Source of the DNA: Daldinia sp. FL1419 | Lineage: Eukaryota; Ascomycota; Sordariomycetes; Xylariales; Hypoxylaceae | DNA: 64,000 nt | Direction: 5' to 3' | Assembly: GCA_025201765.1 (NCBI GenBank) | Contig: MU623353.1 | Location: forward strand, 1 to 64,000 | Part shown: positions 32,225-44,800 of the stretch, piece by piece | How positions within the stretch are numbered: the first letter of the stretch is position 1 | Layout of the letters: each line of letters begins with the position of its first letter | Made by a program: the position numbers and the translations under genes | The notes under the pieces: generated by a model | What the model was told of the DNA's origin: nothing | The model's input: the letters and a program-made list of their open reading frames with translations, nothing else | The model's database searches: none

Positions 32225-34949
32225 TTACACGTTATCATCGTTGTCTCGCCAAACATGGGTATCACCAAGACTAAAGGAACTAGAAACGCTACCCAGCCCA
32301 TCATTACTCCTTAGCGACGCCTCGCTGCGGGCGCGGCTGCCGTTGCCGTTAACACTCCCCGCGCCGGAGCTAATAGATGACTCTATTATAAGCGGTGGCG
32401 GATCCTGATATACCCAAGGTTGCTCCAAGGGGGTGACGAGACTTGGGTTTATGAACCTCATTCCCTTTTCCCTATCTTCGTCAATGGTGCTCATGCGTCT
32501 CGTCAAGCGGGTTTGTCGTTGTACTTGGCTCGGATCTCGATCGGGACGACTCTCCGAGCCGGGGTCAGTGGCACGCTTGATACTCCGAAGCGCGATAAAT
32601 CTTGTGAGGGGAGTGTATCGCTGGTCGGAATAAAAGCTATACCAGAAAGTCAACACTATTAGAGGTGCAGTAACCGATGCAGCCATGAAGGCTGTCTGCA
32701 GGACTAAGTAAGCAATCATGATAACTTGGAATGCAATTAGACCGACAACGATACGTCCGCAAATAATTGGCCATGCGCCACCAGTAGCATGTTGTGGTTG
32801 ATCCATCGAATACAGCAGCTGGTACTTGTAAACAAAATATCCCAGTGAGAAGTAGCAAACGCCAAGGAGCAAAACAATATGTGCACCTGGGAGGATGCTA
32901 TACACCAAACAAAGAATGAACACCAATAAAGCAGTAGGAAGGTAGAACCCGTAGTTAAACAGACTAGGTCGAACAAGCTCTGCAAAATCTCGTGGTGTCT
33001 TCGCTCCCATCCGATAGATGGCATACAGCGTGATGCCGCCGAATTGCAGGAGCTTAAACGGGAACAAACCGAATCCCTGCAGCATGATAAAGTTGAGGTA
33101 GAAGTTATTCAAATTCTGTATCGAGCCAGCCAACTTCTTGGCGATCGTGCGCGTATCGGTGAGCGAGTCCCCAATAATCTTCCAGAAATCCGCCAGAGCC
33201 GCACTGCCCGAAACGGCGTAGACGACGAAAATGTTGAAGAATATGAAGAAGAAATTCTTGGATATCGTAGAGAGTTCGACGTCGCCTTGAGACACCATCC
33301 CTTGTTTGTTAGAAAGATAATCATACAGGTACGGCACTAGGACGTTGAGCAACGAAACCACGAGGGTAGGTAAACCGGTTCGCACGAAAGCCTTTGTAAT
33401 CTCGTGCGCGTCAAGCATGTCAGCAAGTCCTCGTGCTACCTTCGCAATGTTGCAAATGCTGAGTAATTGAGCCAGCACGGCTACCGGAAACAACCAGATG
33501 ATGGATAAGAATGTGATGAAGATGGTTACAGCCCAAGACTTAATTTGGCGCTTGTACCGCGGAGTATAAGTGTTCCTCCAAATCACATCTGAAGGGGCGG
33601 GCGCCGGTTTCGACAGCAGTCGTCCCGGTCTGGGGTCAATAGTGGCTTGCATAGCCATTTGACATGCCGCAATAGAATCCATCGTCACAAACGCAGTATC
33701 CGTTGGTGCATAGTCTTTCCTCCTCGCATCTCGAATATTCTCATCGAGGCGACGTAATTTCTCTTCATAATAATCAAGGGCATCAACTTGTCGACTGCGC
33801 AGTTTCATGAAGCCAAACCGAAGACGAACTTTAGGCCTTGCTCTTTCCATATTGGCATCCCGCAAACTGTCACCAGCGAGAAGTCTCCCAGTTTCTTGTG
33901 CTTCATCCTCGTCATCGTTCCCTTGGGTGGACTCTTCTGGCTCTGGGTTGTGTACTCCCGATCGCGGTCTCCGAGCTAGATAAACACTCCACGCTTCTTC
34001 TAACTTTCGAAGGAGGTTTCGCCTTTGGGCCATCAGACCGTCTATTTCGGCCCAGTTTCGGCATAACGTCACGCTCCGTACATGTCCAATCTCCAGGTTC
34101 TCCACAAATTCTTTAATTTTCTCCTCCGATCTGATATCTTCGGGGATACCTGTCAGCCGGAAGGTCCGGTCAGTTATTGTTGACTGAGTACCCAAATAAT
34201 CCTGCCTTATTTTGATCACTTTTATCGTCTCGGAATTCATAAAGTATACCGTGAGGAAAGAGAAGAACCACGTGAAGACCGGGACCCATAGGAAGCTCCA
34301 GCTCTTATCCTCCGGTTCGGGTTTCGCTAGAACGTCAACGCCGCCCAGACTATGATTTCCGTCTTGCAGTACCAAATCCATATATAACGAAGCATCCCCA
34401 AACGATTTGTCGGGAGGTTGGGTCAGGCCGGCATTGAAATGTTTATGAAGGGGCCAAAGAACGGCGAGGGCAAAAAATGACATGGTTGTAAATAGGCGAA
34501 GCGACATCTTAAAGAACGAGAGGAACTAAAACGGTGTAAGTAGTCCGCGATCGAAAATTCCCGGTTGCTATTATACATACCACAAAGGCATCTAAGCCCG
34601 CAGATGCCAGCACCTGCTCCTCCGTAATTCTATATAACGCCGGTATCCATCCAAAGAAACTGTCGGGAAGCGGCGGAAGCGCAATTTGAGGGTCATGGTG
34701 TCGTCTTCGAGCGGCGTAGAGGGTCTTCCACCGAGGCCTCAGAATCTATTCGCGATCATTAGCTCGGGGAACTATACGAGATTGGTTTGCAGAAGTGCTA
34801 CTTACACAAAAGGCGACAAAGGCCGAGACACCTAAGGCGAGAGAGATGACAAGTTGGACATATATGTCCTTGCTGTCCGGTCCTGCGGCTTTCTCGCCTT
34901 CCCTATCGTCACAGGACTCGGGCCAATCACCTTGGTCACCATTATACAT
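32225..34949 (-). CDS. CSC1/OSCA/TMEM63-type calcium-permeable cation channel
   Basis: Three exons (34949-34806, 34745-34581 and 34525-32225) give 869 residues. The order is an N-terminal transmembrane helix (about 28-48), DUF-like late exocyst region (PDSFFGWIPALYRITEEQVLASAGLDAFVFLSFFKMSL), two further helices, a long cytosolic RNA-recognition-like loop (about 200-400, with TFRLTGIPEDIRSEEKIKEFVENL and FVTMDSIAACQMAMQ), then the multi-helix DUF221 channel core (about 440-760) with PYLYDYLSNKQGMVSQGDVELSTISKNFFFIFFN. Family members are osmo- or mechanosensitive channels of the plasma membrane or organelles. The exon junctions reproduce continuous family sequence (DAFV-FLSFFK). The C-terminal tail is Ser-rich and variable. 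Confidence 0.92.
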
Positions 34950-35568
34950 GACTTGGTGAGATGACAGCGACAGATAAAATGGATATATTGAGCATTAGGT
35001 AAAGTGCATGTGTAAGTAAAGGTTGTTTAGGTATTTAGGGGATGAGTCTTAAAAAAAAGAGGAAACAAAATGAATAAATTTGATACAACGGGCTACAACG
35101 GGAAAGCCTCACGCGCGACGAGTAAGGAAAGCTATAGTGGGGCCGCCGATAATGCGATAGTGCGATAGTGACGTGCCCGGTACGGTTAGGCTCCAATTTA
35201 TGGTGCCACCTCATTATTTTGACAGCGGTATTGGCCCCTATAAGGTGTAACAAGCCCCTACAATTACCGGCATCGCGGCTCAAACAGTCATCTCGACAGG
35301 AGGTACCCAGGTAATCTTTTGCATATTGCATACCGCATTAGGTACTCCATACTCCATCATATTACCGAGATAGCTTCTCTATGGACTAATTCGTCCAATA
35401 TCTTAATGCAAGTTCAATCCCAGTACACGTGTGCACCTATCACTAGAAGATGCGAAGAAAACGGTTGTTCTTATTTGGATTAGTAGGTTCTAGTGTACAT
35501 GATCTGCATCCTCCATCGCTATATCACATCCACACCTTTGGAACGATCTTCCGGTTGATCTTTTTAGT
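34950..35568. other. short gene-free interval
   Basis: About 620 bases upstream of the channel gene and downstream of the small orphan gene, both on the minus strand. It contains the channel promoter. No motif stands out beyond a GGTACCCAGG sequence near 35302. Confidence 0.45.
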
Positions 35569-35919
35569 TCATGCGCCTCCTTCTCTCTTCGCGTACTCAT
35601 CTTCGATGCGCTCTTCGTAGAGTCTATCGTTTTCGCGTTGTTGCTCGTCGGACACGTCCTCAATGCGACGGTCTGCATCTATACCGTTGCCGTCTAGAGC
35701 CCGGCCCGAGGAAGAAACTAGACGGCCCGAAGCATCGTAGTCGCGGCGTTCGTGTTGGAGGGGCTCGCCAGTGCGTTGCGACGCAACGTGAGTGGTGGTG
35801 CCCGATGGGTCACTTGCTGTATGCTGGGCATAGCGGGACCCAGTAGTCTCCCCGTTGCGGGTAGTAGACGACGAGAAGGAGACGGTAGAGGAGCTAAAGC
35901 TGTAGCCGTTGGACGCCAT
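35569..35919 (-). CDS. small Ser/Thr-rich conserved-looking hypothetical protein
   Basis: A 116-residue single-exon frame starting at MASNGYSFSSSTVSFSSS. The first half is Ser/Thr/Gly-rich; the second half is charged and probably helical (RRIEDVSDEQQRENDRLYEERIEDEYAKREGGA). There is no signal peptide or membrane segment. The contrast between the low-complexity N-terminus and the ordered acidic/basic helix suggests a real protein, but I do not recognise a domain and assign no function. Confidence 0.6.
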   Translation of the reverse strand: MASNGYSFSSSTVSFSSSTTRNGETTGSRYAQHTASDPSGTTTHVASQRTGEPLQHERRDYDASGRLVSSSGRALDGNGIDADRRIEDVSDEQQRENDRLYEERIEDEYAKREGGA

Positions 35920-38484
35920 TTTCAAGATGGTTCAGGTCTAGTATTCTTCAACGATATGTCAATCTTATGGTGTGCTCAAGGTTGATGAAAACGGAAGACA
36001 GAAGAGAGAAGTTTGGAAATATTGGCTGTTAACTAATAGGTCCTTTACGTAAGTCGACATATGGAGATATCAAACGTCATAGGTGGCGGGCTATAAGCGA
36101 ATATTTGGAATATACCTACGCATACGTCATACATCATGTTTGCTCTTTGTCGCTTCCGCCCCTGGATTCTACTTACCAGGTAACTATGTCTCGCTCCTTC
36201 TACGGATGTTACCTCTGAAATAGTAGTAACGTTCATATTAAGATTACACTGCAATTTGAAAAAAAACCAGGCAGGAACAAGACTTCCACTTAGGTTAAGC
36301 AAGCTATGCTCGGTTCCTGATTTGCCACCCACATTGGAACTTCCACTAGAATACGTCTCCTCATGAAGTATAGATCCGTACCTATAAACCTTATTGATAC
36401 AGCGTGCGTTGGGGCGTCACTCAGTAAATGTCAAGATTAGCACTAACTACTAACTACCTAGCCAATCCCGATGAAGCAATGAGGGCACATAGTCAAAGTG
36501 GAGTTGCAACCAAATTTCAACACTCCACTATAATGCATCTATTCTTCAGGTTGGCAGGGTTGGACGTTCTGACACTTCATTTATTTTGTTAGGTTAGGTT
36601 ACTTGGTTTCTTAAGTCTGATCATTTCAAATCATCCCATATTTTGAAACCCTCCAGTTAAAAAGACTATTGAGATACCTTATAAGAGTTGGGTTCATACG
36701 ATCCTACAAGAAAACTTGAATCTCGGGTAGACAATGACGTGTCGAACGTCTTCAAGAGTAGGACGCCCAATCCGAATACAGCCGGGATTACCATGTTGTT
36801 TGATCGAATACGTGCAGCAAATAACGCAAGGATCAAGATACTCAGTGGCCATATCAAACAATCTAGGTTAAATAAGTCTACCAAGTATACCATTTCGTCG
36901 TCTTGTGCCACATTTCTTTTTTCGACGGCCTCGCCGAATTTTTAGTTCTGTTGCAATGCCTTACAAATACAAGCACAAGAAAGCTATCTAGTAACCAAGT
37001 TAACAAGGAATATATGGAGACTAGTAGTCATTACCTAGATACTTATCACTAAGACCCCGGGACGATACCGTAGATATTTAACACACGATGATAGAGTATA
37101 TCAAGCATCCGTACACAGGAGTAGACTAATCCTTACCATTGGTTCCGATTGGCTTTTAATTCTTGTTATGGCAATCAGGTACCAAGGCGAATAAACACGG
37201 TCATCATGGAATTCAGTTTCCAGTTGCTAGTATGTTACAGAATCTGCTAGTTTCCCTAATATTAATATACCCAAGCCTATCTAGAATGAGTTATCCTCGT
37301 CCATCACTAAAGCAGCATCTGGATATATCGATAGACAACTACCTAATTAATAAATCTTGGTGACAATAACGTCTTTCAAACTTCCTTAGTAGCCCTCATA
37401 TGAGCACCAAGAATGGTATAAAGACCATTCGCGGTGCTTCTACGCCAGTCGAGACGAGACAATCTTCGATATATGGCCAATAATCATCTATTTTGTATAG
37501 CACCGTTCTCCATAGTATTTTGCCATGCATGGTTTCCATACTCGTACTTGTAAATCCCATGCTGAATTCATCCTATTAGTGCTGCTCTTCAGCTGGCCTT
37601 CTACGATAAGACAATTTAGCCTCATTGTACTCCCTAGAACATGAAATATGTCTCCGATACAAGTCGTACATAGTCGCACGCTGTATATACCCGACCATAT
37701 GAGGCAATATCGATAGCTTCTGAAGGCAAGAAAGTGATCGGCGACTAAAATACGGTCAGACATACTAACGATTTCGTCTTCGCCGCTCTAGAGTTAGGTA
37801 CCTAGTTTCGAGAATCATGGAATTGTTCCGTGGGACAAGACTATATCCTATAGAATTGACTCACAGTGTTTTTTTTCGATCCATGACTTCGATGGCCTGA
37901 TGTTTTCAGCAGTAGTACGATTGTACTAAGGCATCCTCCTTGGCGAAAGCCTAGGTAGACCGCTAATTGGTCTATGATTTCTATCAATACTCTGACGACA
38001 GACTAGAGAAAACTAGAAGTAGATCAATAAACTACCATGCCATTCCTGAGCGATTCTGAGCCTCCAGCAAGTACAATGATATGATTAGGCAAGGCAAAGA
38101 CGGTCAATCATACTTACAAAACATACCCGACTACCTACCTATTGGATTAATACCCCTTAATCGTACCCTATGAGACGAAGCCTTGAAATTGACTTGACTC
38201 GGGTGCTACAGAGTATATCAATAATGACTAGAGAGCAATAGTCAGCCTCATATTGTGGCGGACTTCGTAGCACAATCAAGATCAGCTCCCAATTTAGAGC
38301 CTTGTCAATCCGACTGAACCCAGTAACAGGATGTTACTATTAGTCGTGCGACTAGGCGAATAGATTTCGCTCCGATGCGATGGTCACGCAAACACAAGCT
38401 TAATAATTCCGATTAGATCCGTGAGACATGTCGAACAGCGAATAGGTAATAGAGAGGCTCTCTATTCACATGGATTGAGCCTGT

Positions 38485-38778
38485 TTGCAAGCGTTTGCTA
38501 TCGTGTTGATACTATTGAATGAATGCAACGCTTCTAGAATTGGGGCCTCGCTTAGCCCAATAGGGTCTCGGTCTTTCCATGAACTGGGAATAACTGTGGG
38601 CGCTGGGTGGTACCAGGCCACTATTGAGGGCCTTGAGGAAGCGTTCTCGTTTGCTGACGAGAAGGATATGGTGAATAATGTAGTCACCGCAGTATTCATC
38701 CAACCTGTTTATGGTGCCACAGAAGATGTTGTGAAAGCAGTGGAGATCTCGAAAATTTCCTGCCCATCTCCTTTATAA
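38485..38778 (+). pseudogene. unrecognised short ORF, possible gene fragment
   Basis: A 97-residue open frame whose central part (FHELGITVGAGWYQATIEGLEEAFSFADEKDMVNNVVTAVFIQPVYGATEDVVKAVEI) has the composition of an ordered cytosolic domain. It lacks a clear start region and ends abruptly just before the protease promoter. I do not recognise the family. It may be a remnant of a larger gene or simply chance. Confidence 0.25.
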
Positions 38779-38779
38779 A
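38773..38779 (+). promoter_or_regulatory. TATA box of the S8 protease gene
   Basis: TATAAAA followed by GG lies about 136 bases upstream of the protease start codon at 38915. A CT-rich and CAA-rich leader follows. Confidence 0.6.
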
Positions 38780-38914
38780 AGGATCGATGAGGACGGAGTA
38801 TTCTGTCTATCACAATTCCCCACCAGCTAATCCAGCAAACCTCAACCAAGCCCTTTAACACTACCAATTGCTACTCCATTACTCCTCACCTGACCTCCTC
38901 GAAAAGAAGCAAAG

Positions 38915-40338
38915 ATGAAGACTTTTCACTTGCTTCTCGCGGCCGTTGTGCCTCTTGCGGTAGCCAAGGCACCTCTTATGCATAGAGATCTCGCAGATGG
39001 CATTGACGATAACTACATTGTAGTTATGAAAAGTGCCACGCCGAAAACTTTCCAGGCGCACTACCAGCGGATTCACTTTACTTCTTCTCAACGGACCAAA
39101 GGCACCAAAAAGGGGGTTGTGAAAACCTACCAGGTACCTGGCTTCAATGGTTACCATGTCGAATGTGACGACGCAACCCTCGACACTATTCGTAACGATC
39201 CTTTGGTAAGCCGATTCCGTACTCGTGACAGAACTTTTCTAACTAGCGCAAGGTTTCATATGTTGCTCGAGACGGCCGTGTAACAGCCCAAGCAGCGATC
39301 TCTCACAAGGCTCCCAGGTCAAACCCCCAGCCCAATCCTTGGGGCTTGGGCCGAATTTCCCATCGCGAACCTGGTGTTTCGACTTACTTAGAAGAAGTAG
39401 TCCGTATCGCTCAACCTCCGACTTATGCCTACATTCTGGACACCGGAATCCGTACAACCCACCAGGTAGGCCACACTTGGGTTCAGCATTGCCGTACTGT
39501 AAACTAATTTGAGCTAGGAATTTGGGGGACGAGCCAGTTTCGGCAAGAACTTCATTCAGGGAGCCCAGGTAAGTAGTTCCGAGTTCTTACTACTCGAATT
39601 CTTACCAATATGTGCTGTAGGATGTCGACGACAACGGCCACGGTACCCATACAGCTGCAACTGTCGGCGGGAACACAGTTGGTGTGAACAACAATACCAT
39701 GCTCATTGGAGTAAAGGTTCTAGACAAAGACTCATCCGGAAGCTGGTCTGGAATTATTGCTGGAATAGATTGGGGTAAGTCGCTACAAGTGGAAGAACAC
39801 CGATGATTCAATCTGACCTCGAGCAGCGGTGAATGACGCTCAAACCAAGGGAAAGCTTAACCGGTCTGTAATTAACATGTCTATCGGCGGTCCCCGATTC
39901 CAAGCCCTAGATGATGTTGTCAAGAACGCCGTTTCGGCCGGAATGACAGTCGTGGTGGCAGCTAGCAACTATGGCGTCGACGCGTGCACGTACAGCCCGG
40001 CAGCGGTACCGGAAGCTCTCACCGTGGCAGCCATCGACGAGAAGGATAACCGACCCGACTGGTCTAACTGGGGTGCTTGTGTGGACATATTCGCCCCGGG
40101 AAGCAACATTTACTCGGCTTGGATGGACAGTGACACGGCTTACGTCTCGATGAGCGGAACTAGCATGGCTTGTCCTCACGTCGCCGGACTTGTGACCTAC
40201 TTAATGTCGCGAGAGTCCATTTCAGATGCCAGCAGGATCAGCAATCGTCTAATTGACCTTGGAACTCGAGACAAGGTCCAGAACGTTAACGGGAGTCCCA
40301 ACATCATCGCATTCAACGGCAACGAAGCTGAGCTGTAA
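38915..40338 (+). CDS. secreted subtilisin-like serine protease (S8, proteinase K type)
   Basis: Five exons (38915-39205, 39253-39465, 39518-39568, 39621-39774 and 39827-40338) give 406 residues. The order is a signal peptide (MKTFHLLLAAVVPLAVAKA), an I9 inhibitor-like propeptide (about 30-100, DNYIVVMK...YHVECDDATLDTIRNDPLVSYV) and the mature S8 domain. The triad is visible: Asp in YILDTGIR (about 160), His in DNGHGTHTA (about 192) and Ser in GTSMACPHV (about 349), with the oxyanion Asn in VVAASNYG. Each junction is supported by restored family sequence, for example THQ-EFGGRASFGKNF and GIDW-AVNDAQ. Such proteases are secreted for protein degradation and often contribute to substrate colonisation. 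Confidence 0.95.
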
Positions 40339-40834
40339 AAGAGCTGGGTAGATTGACTATTGGGTATAGTTAGGGGGGGTTTGGAAAATGGTCTCTTAAT
40401 TAGCTGGGTACCTAGACTGGGGGGGTAGATATGTGAAGAGGATACATATTTGGCATATAGACTAATTTCATATCTTTCATCTCAAAAATGATATTTAAAG
40501 ATTTGTGTGGTAGTGAAGAATGATGTACTATGTAGGTTAAAAGAGTTTGTTAATGAAGACAGCGGAGAGGAACTTTACGTGGGGGTTAGTGCCAAAGCTT
40601 AGTCTGGTATGGCAGACCATATATACCACTTTGCCAAAATCGATTTTGGTCAGACACTAAACTAGATTTGGCTAAGCGTAATAGTAATTTTATTAATGAA
40701 TATTTAGGTTTTTATAGGGAGTACTTAGGTTTTATATGGGTTAAATGGATATATGTTTATTGATAATTGAATAACCTATATATATTAATATAATAAAATT
40801 ATAAGTTTAGATTTGAGATTTTTACCAGCTACTA

Positions 40835-41093
40835 CGAAGGTCCGGGCCAAAAGTCTTGCACATGGTCCAAGTTTGACCACCGTATGCAATCATCTTCGTT
40901 TTTAACCTATACTGTATTACATACCCACTAAGCTAAGACTTTAATAGTGGCATCTCCACTGAGCCCAGGTGGCTTAACATTAAATCCACAGCAGTATCAG
41001 CCACTATAACTTGGATAATATAGTATAAGCCCTTTTAAATTCATACGTGCCTTGCCAAGCTCAGATGTGCAAGACTTTTGGCCCGGACCTTCG
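40835..41093. mobile_element. 259-bp MITE with 28-bp perfect inverted repeats and TA flanks
   Basis: Perfect 28-base inverted repeats start CGAAGGTCCGGGCCAAAAGT (40835-40862) and end with their complement (41066-41093). Both ends are bordered by TA, the target duplication of Tc1/mariner (Fot1/pogo) transposons. The interior codes for nothing. It sits inside the outer AT-rich element, so it inserted later. Confidence 0.85.
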
Positions 41094-41131
41094 TACAGCT
41101 ATCCAAATATAGTCCGTGCAGATATATCGTG

Positions 41132-41360
41132 GGTCTGTGCGTGTCGTGGCAAATAGGAGACGGTTTTGTGTGGGAGGGGTATATCAGGGGTCTGATTGGT
41201 TAAAAAGTGCTATGGGATAGTTTGAACCTGCTGAGATAAGCTCAGACTAGGACGGTTTTGCTTTGTATCTTTTGTGCTACAGCAATTTTTAACCAATCAG
41301 ACCCCTGATATACCCCTCCCACATAAAACCGTCTCCTATTTGCCACGACACGCACAGACC
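41132..41360. mobile_element. 229-bp foldback element with 75-bp near-identical inverted repeats
   Basis: Left arm 41132-41206 starts GGTCTGTGCGTGTCGTGGCA. Right arm 41286-41360 is its reverse complement with one mismatch that I can see (a G/A difference in the GGTTTTRTGTGGG stretch). The 79-base loop has no coding potential. The near identity implies recent insertion or gene conversion. No flanking target duplication was recognised. Confidence 0.85.
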
Positions 41361-41850
41361 AGAATGGGGTGGCTATGGTGGCTGGTAAAAAAAAAACTAA
41401 TTTAAGACCCCTCATATATATGTAACCATTATAATATTACTCTTATAATGCATAAGTATCTATATACAACCTTATTGTATATGGCCTATGCACACGCTAA
41501 GGATATATTGCCCTTTACGGCCACCCAAAATCGATTTTGGCAAAGTGGCTCCTATGGTCCGCCATATCTGGCCCTAGAGCACGGGGAGACGGGGCATTTC
41601 AGCCTAGTGGTACGTAGCGGGCAGTATTGTACCTAACGCCGATGTACCCCGTAGCTCGGTAGGGATTGGCAAGGAACTCCCCTGAAGAACGATTTTGGGT
41701 CTGTGCTGAACACTTAACGCGTTCGCTATATTATTTGACGCGTTTCGCCTTTAGCTTTATTAACTTCATGACGACTTAACTCCAAATTTGAAATAAATCA
41801 CCATCGGACGAGCTACATTACTAGCAACGTCAATTGCTACTATCTTCAAA

Positions 41851-44800
41851 ATGGCCAGCCAGCCGAAAGACAAGAAGCAAAAGTCACTTACAAGCTTTTT
41901 TACTCCGAGGTCCGTTAATGGTCTAACTACGACGCCTAAAAAGCCCCAGACTCAGGATGCCGACGGCTCCAATAATACCCCTGATAGCTCCCGAAAGAGA
42001 CCGCTCCAAGAAGATAACGACAAGGGAAACAATACACCCCTTAAGAAAAAGTCCAAAACTGTAGACGTAGAAAATGAAGACGAGACACTAGAGGATGCAG
42101 TTTCCAAGTCTCCTAACTTAGCTCAAAGCAGGCCGGGCACTCGTACGGAGCGTTATATATACAATGGCTCGATCCCTCAGGAGGATGCTGTCGAAGAGGA
42201 GGAAGAAACTGCTTCCGGGAAGCGAAGAAAGGAAGAATTGCACCGCAAATTTGTACAGAAGCTCGGTCGACCGGATAGTATGATCAACGGTAGACGCGGG
42301 ATTGGTCAAGACGACGAAGAAACCCAAGCTGCAACTGAGGACGCAGAAGATGGCGAAGAGGAAGAAGCCCCACCGCCACCTACGAAGGGCAAGAAAAAGG
42401 GCACCAAGACAGGGAAGCTCACACCGATGGAGATCCAGTTTTTAGACATCAAAAGAAAACACATGGACACTCTATTGATTGTCGAAGTGGGATACAAATT
42501 CAAGTTCTTCGGCGAAGACGCTCGTATCGCTGCTAAAGAACTAAGTATCGTCTGTATACCTGGCAAGTTCAGATACGACGAGCATCCGTCCGAAGCACAT
42601 CTCGATAGGTTTGCGTCTGCAAGTATTCCCGTGCACCGACTACCGGTACACGCCAAGCGGCTTGTGGCAGCCGGTCACAAGGTTGGTGTTGTTCGTCAAA
42701 TCGAGACTGCAGCGTTGAAGAAAGTTGGCGATAACCGCAACGCTCCTTTTACTAGGAAGCTTACCAATGTCTACACTAAGGGTACATATGTAGATGAGAT
42801 TGGTGAGCTGGATCAAGGGGGTGGCTCAGGGGCTCCGGCGGGTGGATATCTCCTTTGCATTACGGAAACCAAAGCTAAAGGATGGGGTACCGATGAGAAA
42901 GTTGATGTCGGAATTATCGCCGTACAACCTGCAACGGGCGATATTATATACGATAATTTTGAAGATGGGTTTATGAGGAGCGAGATTGAGACGAGGCTCT
43001 TACATATCTCTCCCTGCGAGTTTCTCATCGTCGGCGAGCTCTCTAAAGCTACAGACAAACTCCTCCAACATTTGTCAGGCAGCGCCACCAACGTATTCGG
43101 CGATCGAAGCAGAATAGAGAGAATTCCCAAGTCTAAGACCATCGCCGCAGAAGCTTATTCTCACGTCGCCCAATTCTACTCCGCCAAATTAAAGGAGGCT
43201 TCTCAGGATAACAATGAGCAGGCCAGCGCGCTTCTCGACAAAGTCCTGAAACTTCCAGAGCCTGTCACGATTTGCTTGTCTTCTATGATTAACCACCTGA
43301 AAGAGTATGGCCTCGAGCACATATTCGACTTGACTAAATATTTCCAGTCCTTTAGTGCTCGCCAGCACATGCTTATTAACGGCACGACCCTGGAGAGCCT
43401 AGAAGTCTACCGTAACCAAACGGACCACACCGAAAAGGGCAGTCTCTTCTGGGCTCTCGACAAAACGCTGACTCGCTTTGGACAACGACTTCTCCGCAAA
43501 TGGATCGGTCGGCCCCTTTTAGATAAGGAGCGTCTGGAAGAGAGGGTGGCCGCTGTCGAGGAGTTGCTGGATAATGCCTCTACAGCTAAGGTCGACCAAC
43601 TGGAAAATCTGCTAAAGAGTATTAAGACGGATCTTGAGCGAAGCTTAATTCGTATATACTATGGGAAATGCACTCGTCCTGAGCTGTTAGCAGTCCTGCA
43701 GACGCTGCAAAGAATAGCAATGGAATTTGCGCGGGTAAAGTCACCTGAAGATACAGGCTTTAAAGCAGAAGCAATTAGCTCTGCGATTTCCTCGTTGCCA
43801 CTAATCCTACCTACCATTTTATCGTATCTTGACCGTATCAACGCTGAGGCGGCGCGTCGGAACGACAAGTATTCCTTCTTCCGCGAGAGCGAAGAGACGG
43901 AAGCTATCACCGAGCACAAACTAGGGATCGCATGCGTGGAGCAGGAACTAGACGCCCATCGCAAGGAAGCCGCTTCGACTCTCGGTAAGAAGTCTCCCGT
44001 GCCGTACGTCACCGTCGCCGGCATCGAGTATCTTATCGAGGTACCCAATTCCGACCTCAAGCACGTCCCTGCTTCCTGGCTTAAAATCAGCGGCACAAAG
44101 AAACTCTCGCGTTTCCACACTCCCGAAGTCGTTCGTCTCATCTCGGAGCGTGACCAGCACAAGGAAGCCCTATCGGCTGCCTGCGACGTAGCTTTCACTT
44201 CTCTCCTCGAAGCCATCGCAGCAGACTACCAACCCCTCCGCGACGCCGTCTCCTCCCTCGCCACCCTCGACTGTCTACTCTCCCTTTCCAAAGTCGCTGC
44301 TCTCCCTGGTTACTCAAAGCCCACATTCCTCCCGTCTGATTCTCCCCCAACAATCTCAATCAGCGAAGGTCGCCATCCTATCGCCGAGCAGACCCTAACC
44401 ACATCATACATCCCCTTCAGCACAACCTTATCCTCCCCTTCTCCCCTAGCGCACCTAATAACAGGACCCAACATGGGTGGCAAATCCTCCTTCGTCCGCG
44501 CCGTCGCGCTGCTGGTCCTGCTCGCCCAAATCGGCTCCTTCGTACCCGCCTCCTCATTCTCCCTCACCCTCGCCGACGCGATATACACGCGCATGGGCGC
44601 CCGCGACAACCTCTTCGCCGGCGAATCCACCTTCATGGTCGAAGTCTCCGAGACTGCCCGCATCCTACGCTCCGCGACCCCCCGCTCCCTAGTCGTGCTG
44701 GACGAGCTAGGCCGCGGCACAAGCACTCACGATGGCGCCGCCATCGCCCACGCCGTCCTAGCGCACGTCGTACAGGAGACGCGTTGTCTTACCCTCTTCA

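Larger units (their letters stand above)
35920..38914. other. AT-rich gene-poor interval
   Basis: About 3 kb with no confident gene. Frames at 36045-36332, 36666-36911 and 37488-37763 (minus) have no motifs. A 97-residue frame at 38485-38778 is the only one with protein-like composition and is listed separately. The right end holds the protease promoter. Confidence 0.45.
40604..41571. mobile_element. outer inverted-repeat (MITE-like) element, AT-rich, with nested insertions
   Basis: Imperfect terminal inverted repeats of about 46 bases: the left (40604-40649) reads CTGGTATGGCAGACCATA... and ends CCAAAATCGATTTTGG. The right (41525-41571) is its near reverse complement. Between them are AT-rich arms (40680-40830 and 41390-41510) interrupted by two other inverted-repeat elements. 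No transposase frame is present, so this looks non-autonomous. A clear target duplication is not visible. Confidence 0.7.

Noticed and set aside
43659..44726. Minus-strand frames of 138-185 residues inside MSH3
   Set aside because: They are codon shadows of the GC-rich 3' half of MSH3, without motifs.
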